Positions 27,306 to 37,496 of a stretch of 64,000 nucleotides of DNA are shown in pieces. A program made the position numbers and the translations under genes. Origin of the DNA: Flavobacteriaceae bacterium (GTDB taxonomy: Bacteria > Bacteroidota > Bacteroidia > Flavobacteriales > Flavobacteriaceae); assembly GCA_017857815.1 (NCBI GenBank), contig JAFMCL010000007.1:1-64000 (forward strand). Direction: 5' to 3'. The notes below the pieces were generated by a model that did no database searches, was not told the origin of the DNA, and saw only the letters and a program-made list of their open reading frames with translations. The first letter of the stretch is position 1. Each line of letters starts with the position of its first letter.

Positions 27306-28349
27306 CTATTTACGTTTGGCTTTTCGGTTTCTTTTCTTCTCTTGTTTACTGTCTTTTTTCATTAGTTTTTTTAGTCCTTTTTCTTCATTTTTTTGTTTTT
27401 CAAAATTAATTTCCTCTGCGCTAGTGAAATCTTTGTGGAAGTTTAAGCGGTAGGAAACTCCTAAGTTAACAAAAGTTGAGCTGGGCTTGGTTTGAGTATT
27501 AACCCCCAAAGAACCTTCGATCTGTATGTAATCCGTGAGTAAATAAGCAACCCCTGTCCTGAAGATAAAGTCGTTATGACGTTCGCTAAAAACCCCTTGA
27601 TTTTCAACATACACCGACCAATAGGGGTGGAAAGTATGCGTCAGTGTGAGTAGGTAACTTTTTTCCAAATAATCTGATAAATATCGGCTCAATGAAAAAT
27701 TAGTAACAAAAACCCAAGTTCCTAAAAAATGGGATTGGGTGGCAATCGTTCCGCCTAGTGAAAGTAATGGTTCTTTTTCTGTTTGAGTATTTAAATTTTG
27801 AAAGAACAATGGCCTGTTAAGCAAATCAAAGACATCTCCATAAGGATAAGGATTCTCTGGTTCAATATTAAAGTTTGCACCAGCAGTTATAGAGACTGCG
27901 GGGATTAGATGTTTTAATTTAAACCCATTATTTGCTTTCCAACTATAGTTATTGACTTCCTCTTCCTTTTTAAAAGGGTCATAAACCAAATATTTAATTC
28001 CAATAAAGTTTTTTAAAAATCCTTTTCTTTCGTATTCAAACTCTTTCGAAGAAATCTTGTTGGTCAACCGGTCCATCATGTAACTCCCATCATAGGTCAG
28101 TTCGAGTTGTTCAAACAAAAATCCCCATCGGATCGAAAGAAAACCAATTCTACCATCAACCGTTGAATTGTTATACGCTTCATGTTTAAATCTTCTGTAT
28201 TCAAAACCACCTTCAAACTGAACAATTCCTTTTCCAACAGCAAATGCACCTATGGAAGCACCCGGACGATTAGAGTTTATTTGATCGGTATATTGTGCTC
28301 GAACGATGGCCGATAGAAGAATAAAAAGGACCGTAAAATGTTTGAGCAT
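27306..28349 (-). CDS. Outer-membrane barrel protein (MetA/phenol-degradation transporter-like) with lysine-rich tail
   Basis: A 347-residue exported protein: signal peptide MLKHFTVLFILLSAIVRAQ, then YTDQINSNRPGASIGAFAVG and alternating beta-strand segments (GIVQFEGGFEYRRFKHE, GFLSIRWGFLFEQLELTYDG, GSLGVNTQTKPSSTFVNLGV). This resembles the family often named putative MetA-pathway of phenol degradation, a group of outer-membrane beta-barrels of unknown cargo. The last 40 residues are unusual: after the final barrel strand the chain runs into a strongly basic tail (KKLMKKDSKQEKKRNRKAKR) that would face the periplasm or nucleic-acid-like polyanions. The tail could reflect a low-complexity extension. 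It is first in the run with the GNAT-like gene. Confidence 0.72.
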   Translation of the reverse strand: MLKHFTVLFILLSAIVRAQYTDQINSNRPGASIGAFAVGKGIVQFEGGFEYRRFKHEAYNNSTVDGRIGFLSIRWGFLFEQLELTYDGSYMMDRLTNKISSKEFEYERKGFLKNFIGIKYLVYDPFKKEEEVNNYSWKANNGFKLKHLIPAVSITAGANFNIEPENPYPYGDVFDLLNRPLFFQNLNTQTEKEPLLSLGGTIATQSHFLGTWVFVTNFSLSRYLSDYLEKSYLLTLTHTFHPYWSVYVENQGVFSERHNDFIFRTGVAYLLTDYIQIEGSLGVNTQTKPSSTFVNLGVSYRLNFHKDFTSAEEINFEKQKNEEKGLKKLMKKDSKQEKKRNRKAKRK

Positions 28350-28429
28350 TATTTTTTTATCGCAAGATAATTGTATTTTTTTTTCTAAAGAGTGATGCCA
28401 TTAAAAATAGTGCCAACTTTTCTTTACTT

Positions 28430-28672
28430 TTGAATATTATTAATATTAAACCCGTCGATTTGATTGGATTGCTCAAATTTTTATTGATTTTCTTAGGTTT
28501 TACCTACTTGTTTCGTTTAATTAAACCTTTTATTTTTAGATACTTATTCAAAAAAGTATCCAAGAAAATGGGTGACTTTAAAACGGAAGCGCCTGTGAAT
28601 AAGGAAGGAAAAAAAGACAAAAAAAATGCCCAAGACATAGGGGAATATATTGACTATGAAGAAATTGATTGA
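28430..28672 (+). CDS. DUF4834 family small membrane protein
   Basis: Up to 80 residues: one hydrophobic segment (about 10-28, VDLIGLLKFLLIFLGFTYLF), a basic patch, and a charged tail ending GEYIDYEEID, all typical of DUF4834. No ATG start is available. The TTG at 28430 overlaps a perfect TAnnTTTG box (TACTTTTG, 28425-28432). If that is the promoter, translation must begin downstream, perhaps at TTG 28460 or 28469. The gene overlaps the next one by 17 nt. Function is unknown. The position ahead of a membrane glycan gene run is suggestive only. Confidence 0.65.
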   Translation: MNIINIKPVDLIGLLKFLLIFLGFTYLFRLIKPFIFRYLFKKVSKKMGDFKTEAPVNKEGKKDKKNAQDIGEYIDYEEID

Positions 28673-31076
28673 GAGTTTTTTAAAAAACAAGGGGCATTAT
28701 CATGCAGTTGTGATTTTTTGTTTCGGTATTTTTTCAATCCTATTTTATTATCCCACTCTTTCCGGAAAAGCGCTTGTGCAATCTGACATCAGACAATATA
28801 CCGGCATGTCGAGGCAAATTCAAGAGTACCGAAAGAATCAAGATGAAGAAATTTACTGGATTGACAATGCTTTTGGCGGCATGCCTACCTATCAGTTAGG
28901 GGCGCGTTATCCAGCAGATTTTCTTACACCGATTCATAAAATTTTTCAAAACATTCCACAACCAGCGGAAATACTTTTTCTTTATTTATTGTCCACCTAT
29001 CTTTTTCTTCTAATTATCAGAATGCCCTGGCACATTGCTGTTTTTGGTGCCTTGGCCTATGGCTTATCTACCTACTTATTGATTATTCTTCAAGTAGGCC
29101 ATAACACAAAAGCCCAAGCTTTGGCCTATATGCCTTTGGTTTTGGGAGGAGTTTATATGATTTTTAACGATAAGAAATTCTGGGGATTTTTGATAACCGT
29201 TCTGACGCTTGCGATGCAAATCCGTGCCAACCATTATCAAATGACTTACTATATGTTGCTTCTGCTTTTATTGTTTGTCATAGTTTATTTTTTCAAATCA
29301 ATAAATGAGAAGTCACTCAAGCCTTTTGCTGTAAAAATAGGGATTCTCTTTTTTTCTGGATTACTTGCTTTGGGGCTCAATGCCACTTCATTGCTTGCTA
29401 CTGCTGAATACTCAAAATTTAGTACTCGCGGTAAAAGCGAATTGACTCAGAACCCTGACAATTCTTTAAAAGAAGTGACCAGTGGATTAGATACGGCATA
29501 CATTACACAGTTCAGCTATGGTATTTTTGAAAGTTTGAATTTATTTATTCCTAGAGTTCAAGGGGGAGGTTCAAGAGAAGATTTAGGACAAGATTCTGAG
29601 CTGTTTAAGTTTTTGATTCAACAAGGCGTTCCTAAAAATCAAGCGGGACAATTCGTTCAGAATGTTCCGACCTACTGGGGCGATCAACCCATACTAGAAG
29701 CTCCAGCCTACGTCGGAATAACCATAGTCTTTCTGGCAATCATTTCTCTTTTTCTGATTAAAGGTCCCCTTAGAAATTGGCTTTTTGCGGGAATTATTAT
29801 GTCTTTACTTTTGTCTTGGGGTAAAAATCTCCCTTGGCTTACTCAGTTTTTTATTGACTACTTTCCACTATACAACAAGTTTAGAGCTGTTAGTTCCATT
29901 CAGGTGATTCTTGAATTTTGTTTCCCAGTTTTGGCTTGCTTAGGTTTGCATCTAATATTAGAACAAAGAGCATTAAATCCTATGAAATCGATTTTAAAAA
30001 CAGCGACATTCTTTCTCTCCTTTCTCCTGTTTTTACTTTTATCGAAAAGTATTTTTGATTTTAGCGGTGAGATGGATGGCTACCTTTCTGAGGCTTATGG
30101 ACCGATGATCATGGATCAAATTCTTGAAGCAAGAAGATCGATTTTTAGTTATGACATTATAAGAGCAATCCTTTATACGCTTGCAATTACAGCTATTCTA
30201 TATTTTTTCATTCAAGGAAAATTATCAAAAAAAGTCAGTATTATGGCTTTGTTCGCATTCTTGGCGTCAGATCTGTTGGGAATTTCCAATCGCTATATCG
30301 ACCGTGATCTGTTTGTTTTACCTCGCCAAAAAAGTCAACCTTTTCTGAGCCAAGCTTCAGATCGAGCAATACTTAAAGACAGTTCTCGTTATCGTGTCTT
30401 TGAGCCTAATCTCCAGCTTTCAGGAGCAAGGACGGCTTATTTTCATAACGCTATTGGTGGTTATCACGGTGCTAAACCTAGACGGTTTGAAGAGCTTTAT
30501 GAATATTTTAGCGAAAATCAGATTGAAGGCGTTTTGGACATGCTCAATGTAAAATACATTCTTTTTGAAAAGGAAAAGGAACAAAAGTTTATTCAAAATC
30601 CAAATGCGATGGGGAACGCTTGGTTTGTTGACTCTCTCTTTGTTGCAGTTGATGCGGATGGGGTTTTAAATAAAATGAAATCCTTGAACTTTGAAAATAG
30701 TGCAATTGTTTTGGCAAGTGAGGCTCCTGAAAATATAAAGCTGACTTTTTCCGCAGATAGTTTGTCTCGCATTAACCTTACAAAAGCGCATCCAACCCGA
30801 TTGGAATATAAATTTAGCTCCTCAGAAGAGCAAATGATTGTTTTTTCAGAAATGTATTACCCCCATGGATGGAAGTCATTCATTGATGGAGTAGAAGTAG
30901 AACATTTTCCTGTCAATTATGTCCTTCGTGGACTCAATGTTCCAAAAGGGAATCACGACATTGTTTTCTCTTTTGAGCCTTCAGTGATCAAGACAGGAAC
31001 CTCAATACGTTTGCTTGCATTGGTTCTATTTCTTGGTGTCATTCTTGGTGCTCTGTTCAAGAAATATAAACGATGA
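28656..31076 (+). CDS. YfhO-family multi-pass membrane protein
   Basis: An 806-residue polytopic membrane protein from the ATG at 28656. A TTG two codons earlier is possible. About a dozen hydrophobic segments alternate with loops: FSILFYYPTLSGKALVQSDI near the N-terminus with the DxR motif of GT-C-like enzymes, NAFGGMPTYQ, and a large C-terminal extracytoplasmic beta-rich domain (VFSEMYYPHGWKSFIDGVEV). YfhO proteins are needed for glycosylation of lipoteichoic acid or related envelope polymers in Firmicutes and probably transfer a sugar from a lipid carrier. The role in Bacteroidota is not established. The stop codon overlaps the start of the LTA-synthase-like gene by 4 nt, linking the two functionally. 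Confidence 0.85.
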   Translation: MKKLIESFLKNKGHYHAVVIFCFGIFSILFYYPTLSGKALVQSDIRQYTGMSRQIQEYRKNQDEEIYWIDNAFGGMPTYQLGARYPADFLTPIHKIFQNIPQPAEILFLYLLSTYLFLLIIRMPWHIAVFGALAYGLSTYLLIILQVGHNTKAQALAYMPLVLGGVYMIFNDKKFWGFLITVLTLAMQIRANHYQMTYYMLLLLLLFVIVYFFKSINEKSLKPFAVKIGILFFSGLLALGLNATSLLATAEYSKFSTRGKSELTQNPDNSLKEVTSGLDTAYITQFSYGIFESLNLFIPRVQGGGSREDLGQDSELFKFLIQQGVPKNQAGQFVQNVPTYWGDQPILEAPAYVGITIVFLAIISLFLIKGPLRNWLFAGIIMSLLLSWGKNLPWLTQFFIDYFPLYNKFRAVSSIQVILEFCFPVLACLGLHLILEQRALNPMKSILKTATFFLSFLLFLLLSKSIFDFSGEMDGYLSEAYGPMIMDQILEARRSIFSYDIIRAILYTLAITAILYFFIQGKLSKKVSIMALFAFLASDLLGISNRYIDRDLFVLPRQKSQPFLSQASDRAILKDSSRYRVFEPNLQLSGARTAYFHNAIGGYHGAKPRRFEELYEYFSENQIEGVLDMLNVKYILFEKEKEQKFIQNPNAMGNAWFVDSLFVAVDADGVLNKMKSLNFENSAIVLASEAPENIKLTFSADSLSRINLTKAHPTRLEYKFSSSEEQMIVFSEMYYPHGWKSFIDGVEVEHFPVNYVLRGLNVPKGNHDIVFSFEPSVIKTGTSIRLLALVLFLGVILGALFKKYKR

Positions 31077-32929
31077 AAGGTTTTAAAAACAAACTTTTAT
31101 TTTTTCTCTCCTATTTCCTTTTGTGGATAGGATATTTTGTTTTTTCTCGAACGATTTTTCTGCTTTTTTATCACAGTAAAACTCTTGAGCTCGGTTTAGA
31201 AACAACTCTAAAAACCTTTTTATATGGTTTACGATTAGACCTTTCATTTGCTTCCTATTTAAGTGTTATTCCTTTTTTTTTGATTCTGTTTTCTTTTTTT
31301 TTTAAGCCCGTAATAATTCATAAAACAATAAAATGGTATTCCTATTTATTATTAATTCTTATTAATTTATTATTAATCATTGATGTCGGTTTATATCAAA
31401 CTTGGGGTGTACGAATTGATAGAACACTGTTGACTTACATTGATACCCCAACGCTCATGTTGGCTTCAGTATCTGTTTTTCAAATGATTACGGGGAGTGT
31501 TTTTTGGGTGGTGACTTCAATTGTCTGTATTAAACTATTTCAGAGCGTTATCTCCAAAAAAATGGTAGCAATAGAAAAAGGGAGTTGGGTTCAGCTACCC
31601 GTTTTGTTTTTTATTATCATTGCTTTAATAATACCGATTCGGGGTGGCCTTCAATTAATCCCTATCAACCAAAGCAATGTTTATTTTTCTAATAAGATGT
31701 TTGCAAATCATGCCGCTATAAATTTCGTATGGAACTTTTCTAATACGCTATCCTTTAAAATAGAAGATGAGAATCCTTATAAAATATTTGATGATCTTAC
31801 GGCACAAAAAATTATTGATAAATATAGAACTCCTCTTTTAATTGCAACAAATGATTCCATTTTAAATACTCAAAAACCAAATGTTATTTTATTAATTTGG
31901 GAAGGTCTTACGGCCAAGGTTGTAGGCCCTTTGGGAGGAGAAAAAGAGGTTACTGAAAATCTAAACAAACTTATTAAAGAAGGAATCTTTTTTACTAATT
32001 TTTATGCGAATGGGGACAGAACAGATAAAGGAATCCCTTCTATTTTGAGTGGTTATTATCCTCAACCCATCAGAAAAATCATGAGGATGCCTAATAAATC
32101 TAGGAGTCTACCAATGCTACCTCAAAAGTTGATTGATTTAGGTTACGAAACATCATTTTATTATGGTGGTGACACCAATTTTGGTAACATGAATACCTAC
32201 CTTAGGAATGCTGGAATTTCTAGTATTATAGAGGGTAGCGAATTTGATAAAAAGGACTGGAATTCAAAGTGGGGCGTCCACGACCATGTTTTTATGGAGC
32301 GTTTTACAAAGGATTTGTTTCAGCCTCAAATTGAACCCTTCTTTAAAATCGCATTGACGCTTTCTAGCCATGAGCCCTATGAGTTTCCTGGTACTTTTAA
32401 GTTTGGAAAAGATACCGAAGTAAATAAATTCAGAAGCTCCCATGCATATACAGATAAAGTAGTTGGTGAATTTATCAAAATGGCTAAGACACAATCTTGG
32501 TGGGAAAACACTCTGATCATCATTGTTGCCGATCATGGGCATGGATTACCAGAAAGAAAAGGATATTTTAATGCCCCCAGTCGTTTTAAAATACCGATGC
32601 TTTGGCTGGGTGGAGCCTTGGCAAAAAGGGATACAATCGTTTCTACCATCTCTGCACAAACTGATCTTTCTTTCACACTTCTACAAATTCTAAATCAAGA
32701 TCCGTCTGATTTTAAATGGGGCAAAAATATCTTTAATAACTCTAAAAGTCAATACGCTCATTACATTTTCAATAAGGGCTTCGGAATCATTGATGAAAAT
32801 GGAATTTATGTTTATGATTTTATAAGCAATAAAGCTTTTGAAGAAAAGGGAACTTCTACAAAAAAACTAGATTCTTTGGGGAAGGCCATTTCACAAAATT
32901 CTTATCAGGATTTTTTAGATCGAAAGTAA
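31073..32929 (+). CDS. LTA synthase-like membrane phosphotransferase/sulfatase-fold protein
   Basis: 618 residues. Five transmembrane helices span about the first 200 residues, then an extracytoplasmic alkaline-phosphatase/sulfatase-fold domain. Catalytic-type segments are visible: NVILLIWEGLTAKVVGPLGG with metal-binding Glu, NGDRTDKGIPSILSGYYPQP with the nucleophilic Thr, WGVHDHVFMERF, and IIVADHGHGLPERKGYFNAP with the DHGH metal ligands. Family members transfer phosphoglycerol or phosphoethanolamine to envelope glycolipids. The substrate in flavobacteria is unknown. It starts inside the YfhO stop codon, and a flippase gene follows, supporting a joint role in surface-glycan modification. Confidence 0.88.
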   Translation: MKGFKNKLLFFLSYFLLWIGYFVFSRTIFLLFYHSKTLELGLETTLKTFLYGLRLDLSFASYLSVIPFFLILFSFFFKPVIIHKTIKWYSYLLLILINLLLIIDVGLYQTWGVRIDRTLLTYIDTPTLMLASVSVFQMITGSVFWVVTSIVCIKLFQSVISKKMVAIEKGSWVQLPVLFFIIIALIIPIRGGLQLIPINQSNVYFSNKMFANHAAINFVWNFSNTLSFKIEDENPYKIFDDLTAQKIIDKYRTPLLIATNDSILNTQKPNVILLIWEGLTAKVVGPLGGEKEVTENLNKLIKEGIFFTNFYANGDRTDKGIPSILSGYYPQPIRKIMRMPNKSRSLPMLPQKLIDLGYETSFYYGGDTNFGNMNTYLRNAGISSIIEGSEFDKKDWNSKWGVHDHVFMERFTKDLFQPQIEPFFKIALTLSSHEPYEFPGTFKFGKDTEVNKFRSSHAYTDKVVGEFIKMAKTQSWWENTLIIIVADHGHGLPERKGYFNAPSRFKIPMLWLGGALAKRDTIVSTISAQTDLSFTLLQILNQDPSDFKWGKNIFNNSKSQYAHYIFNKGFGIIDENGIYVYDFISNKAFEEKGTSTKKLDSLGKAISQNSYQDFLDRK

Positions 32930-33019
32930 TATGCAGCAAATGGGGAAACTTAAAATTGAAAATAATACGCTCCACTGTGATTCTTATCAGCTAAACTTTT
33001 AATTTAGCAAAAAACAGAG

Positions 33020-34507
33020 ATGACGAATAAAAAGTCAAGTATGGGGATCATTGCAAAACAATCATTTTATAACAGCATTAGTATTGCTTTTGCTTTTTTG
33101 ATTGGCGCCTTAAATACGGTTTATTTATACCCAACCTACATGGGGAGTGAGTTTCAAGGACTCATCGTTGCTTTATTGGCCTTCTCGAATCTCGTGCAGC
33201 CCTTTATCTCATTTGGAGTCCAACACGCGCTGATAAAGTTTTACAGTGCCTGTGAAACCAAGCAAGACCGCGATGCATTGCTCAACTTTTCAATGCTTTT
33301 ACCTTTATTGTTTTTTATTCTTCTATTACCTTTTTTGTTTGTTTTTAAAGAAGACATAATTGACATTATTTCTGCAAAGAACTCTAATATTGGTCGGTAT
33401 GCCTTTCTAATTATTGCCGTAGCTTTTTCTACTGCTTATTTTGAGGTTTTTTACAACTGGCTTCGAGTCCAACTAAAATCCGTTTTTGGGAATTTCTTAA
33501 AAGAATTTTATCCACGGGCTTTGATTTTCGTTTTGCTTTCAGCTTATGCACTTGATTTTATCGACCTAGACGGATTCGTATGGGCATTAATTGGTGGGTA
33601 TTACTTGAGACTTTTGATTGTTATGGTATATAGTTTTCGAGTTTATTCTCCTAAATTTGAATTAGGTTTACCTGTACAATACAAGTCTATATTAAAATAT
33701 AGTTTGTTAATTTTTATGTCTGGTGCTGCTGCTAGTCTTATTTTAGACATTGACAAATCCATGATTTCTAATGTGCTGACTGTTGAAAACGTTGCCTATT
33801 ATAGCGTAGCGGTTTTCATCGCCTCCGTTATAGAATTCCCGGGGAGGGCCATGTTTCAAATTATTAGTCCAATGGTTGCGAAAGCCTTGAATGAAAATGA
33901 CAAGAAACGCTTAACTTCCTTATTAAAAAAGAGCGCAAATAATTTGTTGTTAGGTGCCGGATTATTGTTTTTGTTGATTAATCTAAATTTAGTAGACTTT
34001 TATCAATGGGTTAATCTAGAAGGTTATGACAAAGCACTTGATGTTGTTTTTATTGTTTCCTTAGGCAAGCTTTCCACCATGTCAATGGGTTGTCTCAACA
34101 ACATCATTACCAATTCTAAGTACTATACTTATGTGTTTTGGTTTTCTTTAGCTTCTGCAGTATTGGCAGTTGTTTTGAATCTCTATTTTATAAATGAGAT
34201 GGGTATAATTGGTGCGGCCTACGCTACTTTAATTGTAATTGTATTAATTAATGTTGCTAAAATTATATTGATTCAATTTACTTTTAAAATCAATCCTTTT
34301 AGCAATAAGACTTTTTTTGCCTTAGGAATAATTTTTCTTCTTTATGTCCTGATTCCGCTTATCGCTTTTGACCTTTCACCTTTTTTATCTTTGATAATTC
34401 GTTCTCTAGTGATTGTAATTACATTTTTAATCTTTTCCCGAGTTTTTAAACTCACGGGGGATCTTCAAAATGTAATAAATAAATTCAATTTTCTTAATAA
34501 AAAATAA
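33020..34507 (+). CDS. Wzx-like oligosaccharide flippase
   Basis: A 495-residue integral membrane protein with 12-14 hydrophobic segments, of the polysaccharide transporter (MOP/PST) superfamily. N-terminal features are IIAKQSFYNSISIAFAFLIG, the family's usual opening helix, and LYPTYMGSEFQGLIVAL. These proteins move lipid-linked oligosaccharides from the cytoplasmic to the periplasmic leaflet. A 90-bp gap separates it from the phosphotransferase gene, with a short GCTAAA/TTTAGC symmetry just before the ATG. No glycosyltransferase cluster is next to it, so the lipid-linked substrate is unknown. It ends 5 bp before the convergent uvrA. Confidence 0.88.
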   Translation: MTNKKSSMGIIAKQSFYNSISIAFAFLIGALNTVYLYPTYMGSEFQGLIVALLAFSNLVQPFISFGVQHALIKFYSACETKQDRDALLNFSMLLPLLFFILLLPFLFVFKEDIIDIISAKNSNIGRYAFLIIAVAFSTAYFEVFYNWLRVQLKSVFGNFLKEFYPRALIFVLLSAYALDFIDLDGFVWALIGGYYLRLLIVMVYSFRVYSPKFELGLPVQYKSILKYSLLIFMSGAAASLILDIDKSMISNVLTVENVAYYSVAVFIASVIEFPGRAMFQIISPMVAKALNENDKKRLTSLLKKSANNLLLGAGLLFLLINLNLVDFYQWVNLEGYDKALDVVFIVSLGKLSTMSMGCLNNIITNSKYYTYVFWFSLASAVLAVVLNLYFINEMGIIGAAYATLIVIVLINVAKIILIQFTFKINPFSNKTFFALGIIFLLYVLIPLIAFDLSPFLSLIIRSLVIVITFLIFSRVFKLTGDLQNVINKFNFLNKK

Positions 34508-34512
34508 ACCTT

Positions 34513-37296
34513 TTAGACTTTAAGTTTTTTAGAAAGGTACTGCCCAGTAAATGATGCTTTAACCTTAATGATTTCTTCAGGAGTGCCCTGTGCAACCAAA
34601 TTCCCTCCATCTTTCCCGCCGCTTGGTCCGAGATCAATAATATGGTCAGCACATTTGATGAGATCTAAATTATGCTCAACAACAATTACTGTATGCCCCT
34701 GACGAATAAGCGCATTAAAAGAATTCATTAATTTACTGATGTCATGGAAGTGGAGTCCTGTAGTCGGTTCATCAAAAATGAAGGCAATTTTTTCAGAAGA
34801 TACACCTCGTCCAATAAACGAAGCCAACTTGATTCTTTGCGCTTCACCACCAGATAGATTAGTAGAGGGTTGTCCTAAAGAGACATAACCCAGACCAACT
34901 TCCTGAAGTGGTTTTAGTTTTTGCACCAATTTATTTTGAGCGAATTCATCAAAAAACAATAGGGCATCATCGACAGTCATATTTAAAAGTTGGTCAATAG
35001 CGATATCATTAAACTTAACTTCTAAGATTTCTTTTTTAAACCTTTTTCCTTTGCATTGTTCGCATTGCAAAACGACATCTGCCATAAATTGCATCTCAAT
35101 GATAGTGTTTCCGTCTCCCTTGCATGTTTCACACCTTCCACCATCAACATTAAAAGAAAAGTGTTTTGGTAAATAGCCACGATTCTTGGAAAGATTTTGT
35201 TTGGAGTACAAATTTCTAATTTCGTCATAAGCTTTGATGTAGGTAACAGGGTTTGATCTTGAAGACCTACCAATTGGATTTTGATCAACAAATTCAACAC
35301 TGTGGATGCGATCAATACTTCCCCCAATGGCACTAAACTGACCCGGTTTGTCATTGTAAACCCCCTTTTCTCTTAAGAGTGCAGGATATAGTATTCTTTT
35401 AACCAAAGTAGATTTTCCACTGCCCGAAACCCCGGTTACTACGGTTAGGCATCCCAATGGGAAATGCACATCAATATTTTTAAGATTATTTTCTCTTACC
35501 CCAGTTAAAGTGATTTTACTCTTGGATTTTCTTCTTTCAGAAGGAACGGGAATTGACATCTCGTTTTTCAGATATTTTGCGGTCAGACTATCCGATTTTA
35601 AGATATCTTTTAATTTGCCCTCAGCGACGACTTCTCCACCATTAGAGCCTGCTTCTGGACCCATGTCGATGATGTTATCACAAGCATACATTATTTCCTC
35701 ATCATGCTCAACGACAATAACAGTATTACCTAGGTCTCTCAATTTTTTCAATACCAAAATTAACTTATCATTATCTTTAGAATGAAGTCCTATGGAAGGT
35801 TCATCAAGAATGTACATAGATCCAACCAACGAACTGCCCAAGGAAGTTGCTAAATTGATTCGCTGTGACTCTCCCCCAGAAAGAGTATTTGCTTTTCGGT
35901 TTAAGTTTAAATATCCCAAACCAACATCTTGTATGAATTTAATTCTAGAAGTTATTTCCTTTAAGAGTCTTTCAGAAATTTCTCTATCGTACTTGTTTAA
36001 TTGAATTGAATTGAAAAACACTTCCAATTCATCCATCGACAAATCAAGTAGTTCTGGGAGTCCTTTTCCGTCAATTTTAACATAGCCAGTTTCTAATTTT
36101 AGTCGAGAGCCATTGCATTGGGTGCATTTTGTTTTCCCTCGATATCTGGAAAGCAACACACGGTTTTGAATTTTATAGTTTTTGGCTTCAATTTTAGCAA
36201 AAAACTTGTTGATCCCTGTAAAGTAGGAATTACCGTCCCAGAGGGTTTTGATGTCTTCTTTTGAAAGTTCAAAATAGGGTTTGTGAATTGGAAAATCAAA
36301 TTTATAAGCATTCTCAATCAACGAATTGTGAAACTTCCTCAGTCCCGCTCCCCTCCAAGGAGCAATGGCATCATCAAAAATTGATCGGCTGGTGTCTGGC
36401 ACTACAAGCTCCTCGTCAACCCCTACAATATCTCCAAAACCCTCACATTTTTCACAAGCCCCAAAAGGATTGTTAAAACTAAAAAAATGAACATTGGGTT
36501 GCGTGAAAGTGATTCCATCCAACTCAAAACGATTAGAAAAATTAATCGTTTTCTTGTTGCTCATGAAATAAAGCGAGCAAGTTCCATTGCCTTCGTAAAA
36601 AGCAATTTCGATGGCGTCGGAAAGTCTTTGGTAAAAATCATCTTCGTGCCTAACGATCAATCGGTCTACAATCAATTCAAAAGGTCTATTGGGAGCTTTT
36701 TCCAGCTCTTCAATACGAATCACTTCATTTTTATGAAAAATTCTAGCGAAACCCTGTTGCTTGAGGATATTTAAACGGTCTTGAAAGCTTCGCTTTTCGT
36801 CTTGAGTGATCGTTGCCATCAACAAGATTTTTTCTCCTCTAGCTATTGTCTTTATTGCTTCTAAGACATCTTTAACTGTGTCACTTTTAACCTCTTTATT
36901 CGAAATGGGGGAGAAGGTGCGCCCCACTCGAGCAAACAAAAGTCTTAGGTAGTCATATATTTCTGTTTTTGTTCCAACCGTAGACCGTGGGTTGGAGGAA
37001 GATACTTTTTGTTCAACTGCAATTGCAGGAGCAATTCCTTTGATTTCATCCACTTTAGGCTTGTTTAATCTGCCCATAAATTGACGCGCATAGGACGACA
37101 AACTTTCTACATAACGCCTTTGTCCTTCGGCATAGAGCGTATCAAAAACCAATGAAGACTTTCCAGAGCCTGACAAGCCCGTCACCACTGTCATTTTATT
37201 CCTTGGAATAAGTACGTTAACGTTTTTGAGATTGTGAAGACGTGCCCCCTTGATTATTATGTAATCTTTAGTATCGGCTTCAAGAAGGTTTTTCAT
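34513..37296 (-). CDS. uvrA: Excinuclease ABC subunit A
   Basis: The 927-residue damage-recognition ATPase of nucleotide excision repair. Both ABC modules are complete: Walker [21 protein letters not shown] and [15 protein letters not shown] signatures [13 protein letters not shown] and [13 protein letters not shown], and Walker B regions [11 protein letters not shown] and [11 protein letters not shown]. Zinc-binding cysteine pairs are present in [22 protein letters not shown], and [17 protein letters not shown]. The length is close to the usual 940 residues. Upstream and divergent is an ECF sigma factor gene. It converges on the flippase gene. Confidence 0.98.
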   Translation of the reverse strand: MKNLLEADTKDYIIIKGARLHNLKNVNVLIPRNKMTVVTGLSGSGKSSLVFDTLYAEGQRRYVESLSSYARQFMGRLNKPKVDEIKGIAPAIAVEQKVSSSNPRSTVGTKTEIYDYLRLLFARVGRTFSPISNKEVKSDTVKDVLEAIKTIARGEKILLMATITQDEKRSFQDRLNILKQQGFARIFHKNEVIRIEELEKAPNRPFELIVDRLIVRHEDDFYQRLSDAIEIAFYEGNGTCSLYFMSNKKTINFSNRFELDGITFTQPNVHFFSFNNPFGACEKCEGFGDIVGVDEELVVPDTSRSIFDDAIAPWRGAGLRKFHNSLIENAYKFDFPIHKPYFELSKEDIKTLWDGNSYFTGINKFFAKIEAKNYKIQNRVLLSRYRGKTKCTQCNGSRLKLETGYVKIDGKGLPELLDLSMDELEVFFNSIQLNKYDREISERLLKEITSRIKFIQDVGLGYLNLNRKANTLSGGESQRINLATSLGSSLVGSMYILDEPSIGLHSKDNDKLILVLKKLRDLGNTVIVVEHDEEIMYACDNIIDMGPEAGSNGGEVVAEGKLKDILKSDSLTAKYLKNEMSIPVPSERRKSKSKITLTGVRENNLKNIDVHFPLGCLTVVTGVSGSGKSTLVKRILYPALLREKGVYNDKPGQFSAIGGSIDRIHSVEFVDQNPIGRSSRSNPVTYIKAYDEIRNLYSKQNLSKNRGYLPKHFSFNVDGGRCETCKGDGNTIIEMQFMADVVLQCEQCKGKRFKKEILEVKFNDIAIDQLLNMTVDDALLFFDEFAQNKLVQKLKPLQEVGLGYVSLGQPSTNLSGGEAQRIKLASFIGRGVSSEKIAFIFDEPTTGLHFHDISKLMNSFNALIRQGHTVIVVEHNLDLIKCADHIIDLGPSGGKDGGNLVAQGTPEEIIKVKASFTGQYLSKKLKV

Positions 37297-37496
37297 AGAA
37301 AGTAGTCAAGTTGCGAAATTACAACTAATCTTAATTTTTATGTGGACTAGGGTTTAAAATTTAGATGAATTTTATTAAAATCTAAGATTTAAAAAATATT
37401 TATATATTTGTTTAAAATAATATAAGCGTATAAAACAAAATTACTTTTAAAATTAGCGTTAGTGTTTAACACAGTTCTACTGTAAAAGTAATTTAT

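Noticed and set aside
32990-33008. GCTAAA/TTTAGC hairpin before the flippase gene
   Set aside because: Only six bases per arm and AT-rich. It could be a terminator of the upstream run but is compatible with chance.
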